A stretch of 64,000 nt of DNA, taken from contig CM060909.1 in NCBI GenBank assembly GCA_030737875.1, positions 27,115,659 through 27,179,658 of the forward strand, read 5' to 3'. Positions 44,860 through 56,460 of the stretch are shown one piece after another. The translations under genes were made by a program, and so were the position numbers. The notes under the pieces were generated by a model. The model searched no databases. It had not been told where the DNA came from and saw nothing but the letters and a program-made list of their open reading frames with translations. Position 1 is the first letter of the stretch; every line of letters starts with the position of its first letter. Origin of the DNA: Allium sativum (Eukaryota > Streptophyta > Magnoliopsida > Asparagales > Amaryllidaceae).

Positions 44860-45235
44860 ATTGAATCAAAACATTTCGCCGTTCCACATCCCCGACTCTC
44901 ACCTCAAGCATCTCGCAGTTCAATTTTGCCGCATACCTTCTGAGCCAATCCATGCCCAAGATGATCCCAGACCCAGCGAAGTTCAAAACAAAGCAATCAC
45001 ACACAAAAGTGCAACCATAACTCGATAACACAAGGCCACGACAAAACATACAAAGGCTAGACGAATGCCCAAATGAATTACACACAACCAAAGGCCTATC
45101 ACAAATCTCGGGTTCCAAACCCAAGCGACACAAAAGCTCATTACAAATGAATGAATGTGATGCTCCAGTATCAAACAACACATGAACTGAAATGCCTTTA
45201 ACTGAAATAGTACCTTGAACGATGACACCTCTTTT
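44860..45235 (-). pseudogene. pol: Element C aspartic protease
   Basis: VLFDTGASHSFICNELLCRL carries the intact DTGA active site. LNFAGSGIILGMDWLRRYAA is the second conserved segment. The frame is offset by one from gag; the change lies at an A run near 45230-45236. Confidence 0.85.
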
Positions 45236-46230
45236 TTCTGCTCTCTAGTAGGGGATCTTGAAGAAGATGGTACGACCTCCAAATCATAAGCCTTTACTAT
45301 CTGATTCCCTTTCGCTAGCTCCGGACAATCCTTCTTATCATGCTCGGGATTTCCACACTTGAAGCACTTCTTTTTAGTTTTTGGATTCTTACACTCATTA
45401 GCGAAATGGCCCTTCTGTTGGCAGTTGTAGCAAACCACCTCACTTTTAGGTTTCTTCTTGCCATCCTTTCCTTTTTGTTGTTGCTGCTTCCTCTTATTAT
45501 TATTATTACCACCCTGTTGTGATTTCGAATATTCCTTAGTTGCAGTGACAATATTTGCTTCTTTAGGAAACAAGCTTTCTTGTCGAACTGCTTTCTCCAC
45601 TTTCTTCTCATATGGATCATCAAGATGATCCACCAATGGCTTCCCAATATAGGTATCCAAACCAATAACAAACTTTTCGTTCTTCTGATATGGAGAGTTA
45701 ATGTACGAACATGCATACTTGGACAAGGCCTCAAAATTAGAAACATACTCAAGCACTGATCGACCGTTCTGTTTCATCTCTACAAACTTCTTGAAAAGAA
45801 CCAAATTCTGAGCAGTAAAGATAAACTTCGTCTCAAACTTGACTTGGAACTGTTCCCATGTTATCACTTCTTCCGGAGTCTCCAAAGTGATAGATTTCCA
45901 CCAATCTATGGCTCTACCTTGCAATTGTCTCAACACATAAATCCATACACAAGCATCTAACCACCTCCGAAACTCTTCAGTCGGCTATGTCCCCTTGAAC
46001 GGCTTTCCTCCGAAAGAAGTGAAGTCTTTGCATAGCTTCACGAAGTCCACAACCCTTAGTACCTACACTTGAACTCCAACATCTATCGCTACTGCCTCCT
46101 GAGCAGGTACCCTCCTCATGATAGCTGCCACCATGGCCTCAAACATAGCTGGGTTGTCTGGTATATCGCCATTTCCCCCTCCAGGAGCAGCCTCCTCCCT
46201 AATAGCATGTCTTGATGGTCGATGATTCAT
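45236..46230 (-). pseudogene. gag: Element C gag
   Basis: It probably starts at the Met at 46230 (MNHRPSRHAIREEAAPGGGN). Two TAG stops fall in the N-terminal part, near 46070 and 45985. The gag domain continues open from 45936: MLRQLQGRAIDWWKSITLET, WEQFQVKFETKFIF and FVEMKQNGRSVLEYVSNFEA. A basic Asn/Gln/Lys-rich linker leads to two zinc knuckles, CYNCQQKGHFANEC and CFKCGNPEHDKKDC. Confidence 0.87.
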
Positions 46231-46397
46231 TCTAAATCTGTAATATAGAATGACTAGCCACTTATAAGCAAACTGTTATAGAGTTCAAACGCTATTACTG
46301 TACACTAATATATATAGTAAGCATCCATCGAAAATCTACAAGTACGTCTCTCTTACGTTATTACATCTTTGAACTTTGGCTAAAATCGTTAACCAGA

Positions 46398-46409
46398 GCT
46401 CTGATACCA
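46398..46409 (-). other. Primer binding site of element C (initiator Met tRNA)
   Basis: The minus strand reads TGGTATCAGAGC, two bases from the LTR end. It is perfect despite the element's age. Confidence 0.92.
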
Positions 46410-46411
46410 AA

Positions 46412-49291
46412 TGTGACGACCGCCCACAACTCCTGCACTTAACAAGGGAAAAATAATGCACTGAAAGACGTGCTAGGAAACTGTGGACAATCATCAGGTA
46501 AGATAACACAATGCGGCACCTGTCGTATTACTCATAGCGCAAGGATAAAATATAATAAAACATATACAACAGGCTACAACAGTGAAGCATTTCCAAGCAG
46601 AAACTTAAACTTTTATAACAACTGAAAAGAATATCCATACACCCTTGGATTACAACATAAGTGTTTTTACATATTTGCCTCACTGCAACACTCAGAGAAA
46701 ACACCAATCATAACAGTGGAAACAAGTACTTGATAGTAGAAAAACTGATACGCAAGCCTCCTGCTCTTCATTGCTCTACATCCTCGCCTCACTAAGCTCT
46801 ACTACCTGTAACCTGCTACTCAGTCTGCTCATCCAAAACTGGATGAACAGCCAAAGGTAATAAGAGGGAAACATAATACCTTGAGTCAGACAACAGTCTT
46901 AGTGAGCGATAAAACAGCTATCTAACATTGTAAATAAAGTATATGAGAAAAGGAAGATAGACCAACCAATCTACCAACTCAACCACAGAGAAGAAACCTA
47001 ACCACATCTTCCCCACATCTGAAAGTGATATCCTTTGCAATTAAGCATTCAGAACACTAAAGAAGGAACAAACAATTCAATCATGGGAATCAAAAGTAAC
47101 CAATCAATAATAATCATAGCAACCAACTATATCTCATGTAAACCACCCTAATTGAGATCAATACCCCTCAAGCCCAATCCCCGAAGGCCTAAACCAACAT
47201 CAGACAAGCACCCAAGGAACATCTCCCTCGACGTCATACAACTTACGTGAGATGCTACAAGTGAAACAACCAACATCCAAGACTCCGGCTATCTCTGATT
47301 ATCCTGCTTTGAAACCATCGTTAATCGTATGACGACCAACCCTGCCATATGTCATGGGCTTATGGTAACCTCGATTCTAGAAAAAACTCCATATGCCTTT
47401 CTACGATATGTATCTAGGCCTTTCGATGATACCCTAGGTACACAACCATCAACCCTCTGGTCTTTTAGGTACGCCCCTATTATACCCTTGCTTTGAGTCC
47501 GCTAGAACCTACGACAACGATAATTCCTAGGCCTTTAACATCTCTAGTCATCCAATCTGATGACCATTCTTAGCTCAAACAACCCTCTCGAGCGACCATT
47601 ATCCACGAACTCACCATCTTGAGTCGCCCCACATTCATTGCATTACGATGACCAACGAGCACATCTTATCACTTCGAACATTCCTACTTGAATTCACTTT
47701 GAAGTCACATTCATCACCAAATCAAAAACCATCAATATAGTGTCCATCACATTCGGGTCGTCCCCCACTTTAGGTTGTGATCGACCTATAACCCATGACC
47801 CAACCCTACTAGATTGCCTCCTCTTCTCAACGATTTGCTGCATCTCCTCTTTAATGACCTGACTCCCTAGGTTGTTCCAATGACCTGACTTATTGGGTCC
47901 CAGACGACCCGACCTATCATAGCCATGTCCCACCTTAAGTTGCTCTCCTAAGCTTCGGATGACCTGGCTTCCTTCAAAAGCCTCAAAAACCTGATTCCAA
48001 TGATCCTGAGCCAACTACCTAACTCTGCTTTACCGTTACATGCTTCATATGACTCGATCTACAATGCCCCAAACCCAACAATGCTGCAACGACCTGCGAC
48101 CTTGCTTCGGACGACCTGGACCATCAATGCTCTAGTATTTTTTCCCAGTCCATGCTCTAGAACTTTGCTCGGTCCATGACCCAGAACTTTGCATGGTCCA
48201 TCAAATTAGCCAGTCCATCAAACTGTCCAGTCAATAAAACTGCCCAAAACGTAAAACTCCCAGTCCATAAAACTGCCCAGTCCATAAAACTGCTGAGCCC
48301 ATAAAACTGTCCAGTCGATAAAGCTACCCATTTCTTGGGGAATAAGAAAAATGACCCGACCTAAGGAAAAACGACCCGACTTTAGATCTGACCAAAAATA
48401 GCTCCAATCTTGACCAAAGCATCACCAAACGACAACATCGATGCGACCAATTCATCAACTCGACCATAAACAATTTATGAAATCATTATCAACATAAAAA
48501 TGACAATTATTCATTGATAACCATATAATATTCACAAAAATCGTGATGCATGAATGAATAAACAAAATAATGGATCTAACTTCAATAAATATATGAATTA
48601 ACATAAGAATTATCGGTTTTAAGTTACTAGATTAGACCCTATGGTGATTCATAGGAAAATATACTTACCATGATGTAGATCTAGGTGAAAACAACTTAAA
48701 ATGATGAAAATAAGATCAAACAACCCATATACTTGATTGAATCCTTGTGAGAGATGCTTATCACTCACCAAATTTTGAAATAACTTGAAATCGCTAAATT
48801 CTCAATCCAAGCAGTGAAGAATATGCTTCAAACCACTTAATTTGATACTATCTCTCTTCACTTGACATAGATCTAGCTTCAAACAATGTTGATCTTCCAT
48901 TCTCATATGTCGATCTAGAATTTTAATGGTGGAAAGGTGTATTTGATTGAGGAAGGAGGATCACGAGCTCAACCAAATGAGAGAATGAAGAAAGTAAACT
49001 ATTCCTCCCAAACCGTTGTACCAAATTTTTAATGTGAACACTCTACGAAATTAAAAACACTATTTCATTTCCAATGAGCCCGATCTCAGTACCTAATTTG
49101 ATCCCAGTCAAAAGTTATGCCCTGTACAAGACTGATAGATGTAAAATGGTCACATGTAAAATTAGGAAAAATTATGGACATGTCTCACATCCCCCTAAAC
49201 AACATATCAAAATATGAGAATAATCCAACCCTCATGGAATTAAATAAAAATATTTTACGATCCATAGATACGTAAAATGCGGGTTGTTATA
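46412..49291 (-). repeat. Element C 5' LTR (2880 bp), promoter region deleted
   Basis: Partner of 38724-41673. It has about eight CAGTCCATAAAACTGCC-type units (48195-48329). A 120 bp gap at 49003/49004 corresponds to 41267-41386 of the other LTR and contains its TATA box. The outer end reads TTGTTATA in place of TTGTTACA. Confidence 0.9.
48195..48329. repeat. 17 bp CAGTCCATAAAACTGCC-type array, about 8 units (5' LTR of C)
   Basis: Same unit as at 40515-40582 but about twice the copy number, with some units altered (for example CAAAACGTAAAACTCC). Confidence 0.8.
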
Positions 49292-49296
49292 ATATG

Positions 49297-49470
49297 TGAC
49301 TAACCAGATAAGAAAGGACAACCCAAAATTCTAATTAAGGTAGAGTTAGGGTTCTTGGTTTCTTATAGGAGAAAAACATCTTTTTTGTGCGGGGATAAAA
49401 TATGGTTTATAGTACGATTTATTGAGGGGTTCCCCAACCCTTTAATATTTCAGGAAACTTCATTGAGTAT
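49297..49470 (-). pseudogene. LINE endonuclease, N-terminal part
   Basis: The minus strand reads NEVS, a stop, NIKGLGNPSINRTINHIL then SPHKKDVFLL, a stop, and ETKNPN. This is the usual LINE endonuclease opening (xxSWNxRGLGNP ... ETK) with both Trp or similar codons turned into stops. It joins the part at 38718 once element C is removed. Confidence 0.8.
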
Positions 49471-49739
49471 GACTTGATTGCTCAAATTCAAGTGCTTGTA
49501 TGGAACTGTAGTGTTCTTCACGTAAACTCACATCCGTACAATGTGCTAATATCCTATTCAAACTTTTATTTTCAGCAGAAAACACCGTAGGGTTAAAAAA
49601 GTGCCCGAACCACCGGGGAGAGATCAAACTCTGTTGAATCTTGAACTGTGATAAACAGGTGTTGCTATAAGATATGGTGGGTAGTGGGGATGGTTGGTTG
49701 ATCAACAACAAACGAGGAAAAGAGGGCTATGGAGGAGAC

Positions 49740-51211
49740 TGGTGCATGTCGTGAAAGTCAATATTAAATATAGGATGCAGTGGATATTGTGGCCAAGTTT
49801 CCCAACCCATTGGGCCCACAACTTCTAGTGAGTCATCCGGAACTACTTCATAGGATTGTCAAAGGGAGAAGGAGTGGACATATTAGCTTCATAATTCTTC
49901 ACATTGAAGCAATCATCCAAGTCAATGTCTTTAGTGCGCACCCGATTGTAAAAACATTTCATGTCCATGTCATAGTCCGAGACCAATAGTAATGTTTCAG
50001 GTTTACGACCGGGGTGAGTGTGTTCCCAGCGTTCTACTTTGAGAAGGTGTTCGACATTGTTGATATGAGCTACAAAGGAGCATGGTGTATCTATGTTTAT
50101 GTAAAATTGCATCTTGAGGTAGAGATAACGGTGATCGAAATTAGCTCAGTCACAATTACCATGCTCTGTGACATGACCCATTGACATCAGTGCTGCACGA
50201 GCCGCCTCGAGATTGTTACATAGAAATTTAGGGAAACCTTGCACTTTAGCCCAAGAGACTAGTTCGAGGTTGGGGGATGTTTCTTGTTTAAAGTCAGGCC
50301 ATAACTGGAGCAGGAAGGTGCCACCATGTTTCCTTATAGTTCCGAGTTGAGGGGTAAGGGTGTAAACTGCGTGGGTGAGGAAGAAAATAAGAAAACATTT
50401 ATCTGAGATGATCCATGCTGCCCATTTGTCGTGGTAAAGGTTGAAGGAGAGAGTGAAATGCAGGGTATCAAGGGTCTAAAAACCACTGGTGATAACAGCT
50501 GTGAGATAGATTGCATTTTCCATAATGTAATAAATTTTAGGAGAAATTATTTTTAATTTTTGAGTGAAATGAGGCAAAGGGATTGAACTGGTTTTTTGAG
50601 AGAAACGAGGTAACAACGTGGGTTTATTAGGAGAGATTTGATTTTTAGGTTTGGCAGTTAGTCAAAAAGATATGTGGAACCACTGTTCACTGCAACGGCG
50701 AATAGAATTTGAGCGCGTATTTTTGCACAAAGGACAAAGGGTTGTCCTGGGGACAACGCAGGCTCGAATGTCCAAAAAAACTGCAACAACAAAAAATCCT
50801 TGCATCTCTGCAGTTACATATGCCACATGTCCTTTTCCCGCGCATCTTAAACAGTGTCTTTATGTCTTCAGGAATTCGATAGTGGTTCTGATGGATTTTA
50901 ATTTTGGAAGTAATCTTTGATGTTTGATTGGTGGTGAATTGGGCAGTAGGGGGCTTAGGTGCTGGCGCAGCCGCCACCTGAGCATAAGAATGTGGGGGTT
51001 ACAAAGATTGTGAGGACGATGGAAGGTGACCAGGAAATGGCTTATGGTGAGGACGATGGAAGGTTACGCTTACGCATAAGAATGTGGGAGAAGTGGAGAC
51101 TATGAATGCGGTGGGGAAAGGTTTGGGCGGAAGTGGTCTAGAAGGAATGTGGTTTAGACTAGGTTTGTATTTGAGAGGAATAAAGGAGATAAGAGGAGGA
51201 GAAGCTTCCAC
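49740..51211 (-). pseudogene. LINE ORF1-like region (DUF4283-type)
   Basis: Near 50977-50687 a basic, Pro-rich segment ends in a Cys-rich patch, RTCGICNCRDARIFCCCSFF with GHSSLRCP. Near 50455-49846, DKWAAWIISDKCFLIFFLTH, GTFLLQLWPDFKQETSPNLE, LVSWAKVQGFPKFLCNNLEA and LKMQFYINIDTPCSFVAHIN follow the course of a DUF4283 domain (W-P-D..., V-x-GFP, then a basic strand). One stop interrupts it (after HGNCD). ORF1 proteins of plant L1 elements bind nucleic acid. The placement before the endonuclease supports this call. Confidence 0.65.
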
Positions 51212-51235
51212 CGTTAGATATGTTTGTGGTTTTAC

Positions 51236-51633
51236 TATTTTTTTTTAACAAGATTGACCAGTTTTTATATTGGTTTGATGATACAACTCACACATGTGAT
51301 ATACCACTAGTATACCAACTAGAGACATCTAAGTTCCCATGCAGGGGAAACCAATTAAGACATTGCTACGTGGACAGACCACATAATACATAACAAAATA
51401 CATAATATTTCCATAGTGCCATAACTGAATGCACATGTCACAACATAAGGTAGTTAGCCTTTGTCTATAAGTGCATTCAACATTTCTCTTTTCTTGCTTC
51501 GTGTTACTAGTGACTTGTTTGCACTGCAACTAGAAGTAGAAGCAGCCGAGGCTGGCACATTAGCAACTACAATAGAAGTTGGTGGTGCCTTATACCTAGT
51601 AGGAGGTGGTATGCAGGCATATGGGTTAGTTTG
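51236..51633 (-). other. Orphan segment ending in an A run
   Basis: On the minus strand this reads PYACIPPPTRYKAPPTSIVV, a Ser/Ala-rich stretch, then SLVTRSKKREMLNALIDKG and a stop (51632-51454). About 200 bp of non-coding sequence and a run of nine A (T on the + strand, 51238-51246) follow, next to the LINE 5' end. It could be the 3' end of a transposase-like or host gene copy. I do not recognise it. Confidence 0.35.
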
Positions 51634-53037
51634 TGTAACACCCCACATCCGTTAATATCACTCTTTAACAGAATGCATTAAGTTTCATGAAGCGTTATAG
51701 GTAAATCGAAACAGAAACATCAAAAGACAAATATAAAAGAATAGGGGAATTTAAAACTTTATTAAACAGAAAACATCGTGGTCTAAAAACCAGTTACATC
51801 ATAATTTGAAATACGGAAAACCCATTATATCAAAATAAAACTTCTGTCTTGTACTAAAATCATTAGAGTACAATAATATATAAAAAGCATAGTCCCCAAA
51901 ATATATCCATATCAGAGAAGACAGGAAATCAAAGCGGTACATCTAAGTAGCTCCAAGAAGAACAAAAGAGATAATCCAAGTCAAGCCTGAGTATTCCCAC
52001 CCTAAGAACATGAGGGGAGGGGGGAACGGAAGAGAGAGACGAGGAAACAAAATGGATCAGACATAAAGTCCGGCGAGTCCAGTTACTTTTAGCATATAAG
52101 TAAGTATAAGCATCACGACAGGCATATAAACCAGATGAGAGATATAACAGTATCATAAGACAGGTATAACAGAATGAGCTGGATAAGCAGAATAATCAGG
52201 ACATAATAGGTTACGCTTCTCTACATCAATACTAGTATAACAGAAACAAGATGATCCCTACAGAAATAGATGGTAGACTTAGGTGTACTTCTAGTGACGG
52301 GTTTTAACCCCAATAATAATAACAGACAACCCAATAGAAATGACAAGCATTACCCCAAATGATAATAATGGGCTTCTAAACAATCAAGATTAGATATACT
52401 CTAATTACTACCCCAATCGATAGGCTCCCTACCCTGTAGATACCCTGTGCTAGCTCCACAATAGGATGTATCACTTCCTAAAGTGGAAACCCATTTATTT
52501 TCAAGATGCACAACAATATCTACTGATGTCACAACGTCTTAATTTTCCCCGAGCAAGCCGGACCTATGCACGCATATGAATCCGGTTGATCCTGCGCTGT
52601 CAACACCTTTACCTATTTGAACCCCTTACAATCAACTCAGTAAGCGTTCCCTGACCCCGACCTAGTTTGGGGTTCCCCATTTGATACCAAGATAGGTTAC
52701 TGACTGATACAGGTTCCATACAACAGATAATACAAGCCACCCCTGGCTTGCATCCCCACTACTAGGATTTTGACAGGTTATGCCTAATAGTTTAACAAGG
52801 TTGCGTAACCCTAACATGTAATATAGGTTAAGTTTGTCGTGCATATATAACCCCTCACAAATTTAACAAGATTAACTTAACCCCCATTAATTCAAGCAAG
52901 TTTACTTAACCCCTACTCAATTTGACAGTTTCTAACCCCCACATATTAAAACAGGTTAAGTATTTTAGTTTAACAAGTAATTATCATATTTCCATTTATG
53001 GTTGTAAATGGACTAGACCTCCCACGTTAAGTCTACC

Positions 53038-53211
53038 ACTTGTGGATGTTGGATATGCCAGGAGGTTCCGGACAGACTTCTACCACAAGTCGAAGTTAAC
53101 CTTGTGTCTTAACACTGTTACGTGTACATTTATGCACTCGGCCCCTCACATTAGATTAACCATTATGGTTTCTGAATTTGTCGGGCGGTTCCGGGCAGAC
53201 TTCTACCACAA
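53038..53211 (-). other. Twin hairpin module in the LTR of D
   Basis: Hairpin arms ACTTGTGG (53038-53045) and CCACAAGT (53083-53090) form a perfect 8 bp stem. About 125 bp on, TTATGGT (53163-53169) and ACCACAA (53205-53211) pair at six of seven positions. On the element strand the loops carry CTGTCCGGAACCTCCTGGC and CTGCCCGGAACCGCCCGAC. Confidence 0.75.
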
Positions 53212-53981
53212 GTGTAATCTAACCTCCTGCCTAAGTGCAGTTACAATCCCTATTTACTGTAGTTTTTGGCATATTTATTCTTAGCCAATTATTCATGTTC
53301 ATCATAGGTTATGCCCCAAATTAAAGCCTTAGATCACGCTATATCTTATGCCCTAAAAATCCCCGTCATGTTTTCCAATACAAGTTATGCCCCCAATTTT
53401 AACATTCCCAACCATTCCAATTTCGTGTGCTCGGATATTTCAGCGATAGGCCTAGGCTCAAAGGTAGCCTAGCTATAAAAATAAAAAAAGAAGGAGGGAA
53501 AGAAGAGAACAGAAATAGGCATAATAACAAAACAGGCTTACTATGTCAGAAATAGGCATACTGACTGAATATGCATATGGTGACAGAAATAGGAACAGTA
53601 GCACAATGGATATTTGATGATAAAATTAGGCATGATAATGGAACATGCATATCAGGAATAGGCATATGAGATCTAATAAGTAGATTAGGTGAACAAGTAA
53701 TAGCAGATCTAATTAGTTATGATCCAAGTTAATAACAGGCACCGATTTAGATCCAACTTGTGAACATGTCAAGATTGCTTTTTACATGTTTACATCTAAA
53801 AATAACATAAACTCACTGTGACTGGATCTAAAGAACAAAGAATTGACTTTTGATGTTGTAGCAGAGATTCTTGAATACGTATAACTGGTTGTTGCAAAAG
53901 AATATGCTAATTTAATCTTAGTTGGGGCAGCACCTCGTTGTCTCCATTGTTTTTGGCGAATAAAACAATAGAAATGAGGTC

Positions 53982-53991
53982 CTATTTATTG
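53982..53991 (-). promoter_or_regulatory. TATA-like site of element D
   Basis: The minus strand reads GCAATAAATAGGAC, about 75-150 bp downstream of the GTCGAC cluster. It is weaker than the TATA boxes of A and B. Confidence 0.5.
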
Positions 53992-54064
53992 CTTGTGGTC
54001 AATGAATATGGTCAAGAAACGAGTCCACGTTCACAGAATTGGATCTGCCCTAGATTTGGCTGGG

Positions 54065-54150
54065 GTCGACCCAGGTGTCGACACCCCCGTGTAGGGGTCA
54101 ACCCATGGGTCGACACCCACGGGGCATGGGTCGACCCTTAACGGGTCGAA
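54065..54150. promoter_or_regulatory. GTCGAC palindrome cluster in the LTR of D
   Basis: Four GTCGAC hexamers (from 54065, 54077, 54109 and 54130) and two decayed forms (GTCAAC, GTCGAA) occur in 86 bp. Flanks are GGGTCGACCC and GTGTCGACAC, different from A and B but still palindromic. Confidence 0.7.
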
Positions 54151-54407
54151 TTCCCTCCTCTTAACGCTGTTTGATTTTTGATTTCAGCACATGATGTGTG
54201 TGTATATATATATTGCTTATATGTAAACAAACTTCAAACCTTAATATCTTCTTCATACGGTGTCCGTTTTATGCAAACTCGGAGTCCATCTTTAGCAGAA
54301 TTCCGAGACGAATGCATGGCACTATCTGTTTTACTTAATTCCCAATATTTAGTTAAGTATTCTTTAGTTTATCATTATAGTGTTCTTTAAAATTACGGGG
54401 TGTTACA

Positions 54408-54422
54408 TTCTCCCCTACTAAA
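54408..54422 (-). other. Polypurine tract of element D
   Basis: The minus strand reads CTTTTAGTAGGGGAGAA before TGTAACACCCC. TTCGAGGACAAAATCC precedes it. Confidence 0.85.
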
Positions 54423-54439
54423 AGGATTTTGTCCTCGAA

Positions 54440-55020
54440 ATCTTCAACTTAAGAAGAATGTATATCCTAATATTCATCATCCATCTACTCATCCACCAAT
54501 CACAGGCATCCAATGTACTTAAAATATTTCTAATGCTTATATGAACAAATGCAAAGGTGTGTGTATATGTCTCTATATAAATGCGAAAGATTAAGCGGTC
54601 TACTGATTCAGTTGACCTCCTTAATGCAATGTATGTTAGTGCCATGAATATAACATGTATGCAAATAATCCTAATACATCATGTAAATTCTATATGCATG
54701 CACAATCGTTCAGCCAAATGCAACATTCATATGATGATACACCCATTTCCATCTAAAAAAAAAGCACACGCATCCATATGCAATATGAGAGTGATTGAGC
54801 TGATCTAGTGCCTAGTGTGTGTATATATGCATCCATGAGCAACCATAGCAAACACTTGCATCCATTCGCATCCATCAAACATAACATGTCTCAAACACAT
54901 GCTTAAATCCATGGGTTCCCTACCTAAATATCAAAGATTCGATCGATAGGGTATCCTTAAATGACAAAAGTAAGTAGAATAAAAACTTTGGAAAAAGAAG
55001 TTAAGAACATACCTTTGAAA
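54440..55020 (-). other. 3' untranslated region of element D
   Basis: No gene. It matches the corresponding regions of A and B (GGATGCAAGTGTTTGC, ATGGTTGCTCATGGATGC, CATATTGCATATGGATGC on the minus strand). Confidence 0.68.
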
Positions 55021-55022
55021 AG

Positions 55023-55547
55023 AAAAGGGTATGAAGTGCGACTCTTGTCTTCAGTCTCCTAAGTTGCATTCTCGAGGTCTTCTCCCCGCTGAACTTTCAT
55101 TAACTTGACCTCTTGGTTGCGTAGCTTCTTAACCTTTGATCCAAGAAAACGGGTAGGAACTCGTCTAACTATCGCTTCCCATTCCACCTCTACTTCCTCA
55201 TGCATGATTGGATCCACTACTTCTGCGGTATCATGCAAGCACTTCCGTAAATGAGAAACATGGAAAACATCATGAACACCGGCCAGTCTCTTTAGTAACT
55301 TCAATCTATAAGCCATTTGACCAATCCTTTCTGTTATGGGAAATGGCCCCACAAATCTTAGTGCCAATTTCCCTACAGATCCAAAATGAACCAAATTCCT
55401 CAAGGGTGATACCTTGATGAAAACCATGTCTCCCACCTCAAACTCAATATCAGTTCTTCTCTTATCTGCATAGGACGTCTGCTTGTCCTGAGTTGTCTTC
55501 ATGCACCTGCGAATAAGATCAATCTTCTCTGAAGTTTCCCTAATCAT
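55023..55547 (-). pseudogene. pol: Element D integrase C-terminus and chromodomain-like tail
   Basis: FEVGDMVFIKVSPLRNLVHF, GKLALRFVGPFPITERIGQM and GVHDVFHVSHLRKCLHDTAE match element B. KLRNQEVKLMKVQRGEDLEN, AT, a TAG where relatives have Trp, then ETEDKSRTSYPFLF form the chromodomain-like tail. Confidence 0.85.
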
Positions 55548-55549
55548 CT

Positions 55550-56180
55550 CAGGTCCAAGTTGAAGCTTTTCTGTAGATTCCTACCAACAAGTCGGTGATC
55601 TACAGGGTCGTCTGTACAATACCTCGAAGGGTGTCATGCCAATACTAGCCTGATAACTGTTGTTGTAGGTGAAATCTATCAAAGGAAGATGCTCTCATGC
55701 CCCTTCCGAAGTCTAGGATACACGGTCTTGAAAGATCCTCAAGAACTCTATTCACCCTTTCTGTCTGCCCATTGGTCCGAGGGTGATAAGCGGTGCTTAA
55801 ACATAACAGTGTACCTACTACCTCTTGCATGCTCCTCCAAAATTCGCTGGTGAATATGGGGTCACGATCACTCACAATACTAGAAGGTACTCCATGTAGA
55901 CGGACTATCTTACGAAGATAAACTACTGCCAACTACGCTGCCGTCCTTTTACTCTTAACAGGAATTAAATGAGCGCTCTTAGTAAGCCTGTCAACTATAA
56001 CCCAAATACTGGTGTTGTCTTTCCTCGATCTAGGCAAACCATCAATGAAATCCATACAGATGCTCTTCCACTTCCAATGTGGGACCTTCAAAGGATGAAG
56101 TAAACCACCGGGCTTCCTTTGCTCAACTTTGACTTATTGACAAATCAAACATCGAGAAACCAACTCCGCTACATCTTTCT
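55550..56180 (-). pseudogene. pol: Element D integrase core
   Basis: [20 protein letters not shown] then [20 protein letters not shown] (56070-55950), a TAG near 55935, and [20 protein letters not shown] then [20 protein letters not shown] (55932-55720) keep all three acidic residues. A frameshift follows at DFGRGM (near 55700). Confidence 0.85.
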
Positions 56181-56460
56181 TCATCCCAGCACAAATGAAA
56201 ACCCTCTTCATATCTCTATACATCTTATCACCACGGAGATGAATAGTCATCCTAGAATGATGGGCTTCCTCAAGGAATGTCTTCAACAGACTCCCAACTC
56301 AAGGAACACAAAGCCTTCCATCTCGCCACAACCACCCTCTATCATCTGTGGAATGTTTGGTAAGGTGACTGGAAATCTCCCCACTATTAAGTTTATCTAA
56401 GATGTCTACTATCTATGGGTCCTCTCGCTGCGAAGTTCCTATTTGATCATAAAGAGTAGG

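Larger units (their letters stand above)
38724..49291 (-). mobile_element. Element C: older Ty3/gypsy chromovirus inserted in the LINE
   Basis: LTRs at 38724-41673 and 46412-49291 flank gag, protease, RT, RNase H, integrase and a chromodomain-like tail, all on the minus strand. The primer site and polypurine tract are in place. Flanking pentamers are ATATA (38719-38723) and ATATG (49292-49296), a near-match expected for an aged 5 bp TSD. The LTRs differ by roughly 10 percent by eye, and gag and pol carry many stops. Domain content is like B and D, but LTR sequence and LTR modules are different, so it belongs to a separate family. Confidence 0.9.
35336..51230 (-). mobile_element. L1-type LINE, split by element C
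   Basis: On the minus strand the order is ORF1-like protein with a DUF4283-type domain (51211-49740), endonuclease start (49470-49297), element C, endonuclease rest (38718-38230), RT (37856-36620) and zf-RVT (about 35750-35600). Without C the LINE is about 5.3 kb, normal for plant L1 elements. Every domain has frameshifts or stops, so it is an old copy. Confidence 0.82.
51634..54407 (-). repeat. Element D 3' LTR (2774 bp)
   Basis: On the minus strand it runs from TGTAACACCCCGTAATTT (54407) to ...GATGTGGGGTGTTACA (51634). It contains a GTCGAC cluster, a TATA-like site, twin hairpins and TTAAC-rich units (52800-52960), in the same order as in B. The pentamer before it is GTTTG; its partner is not in view. 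Confidence 0.88.
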
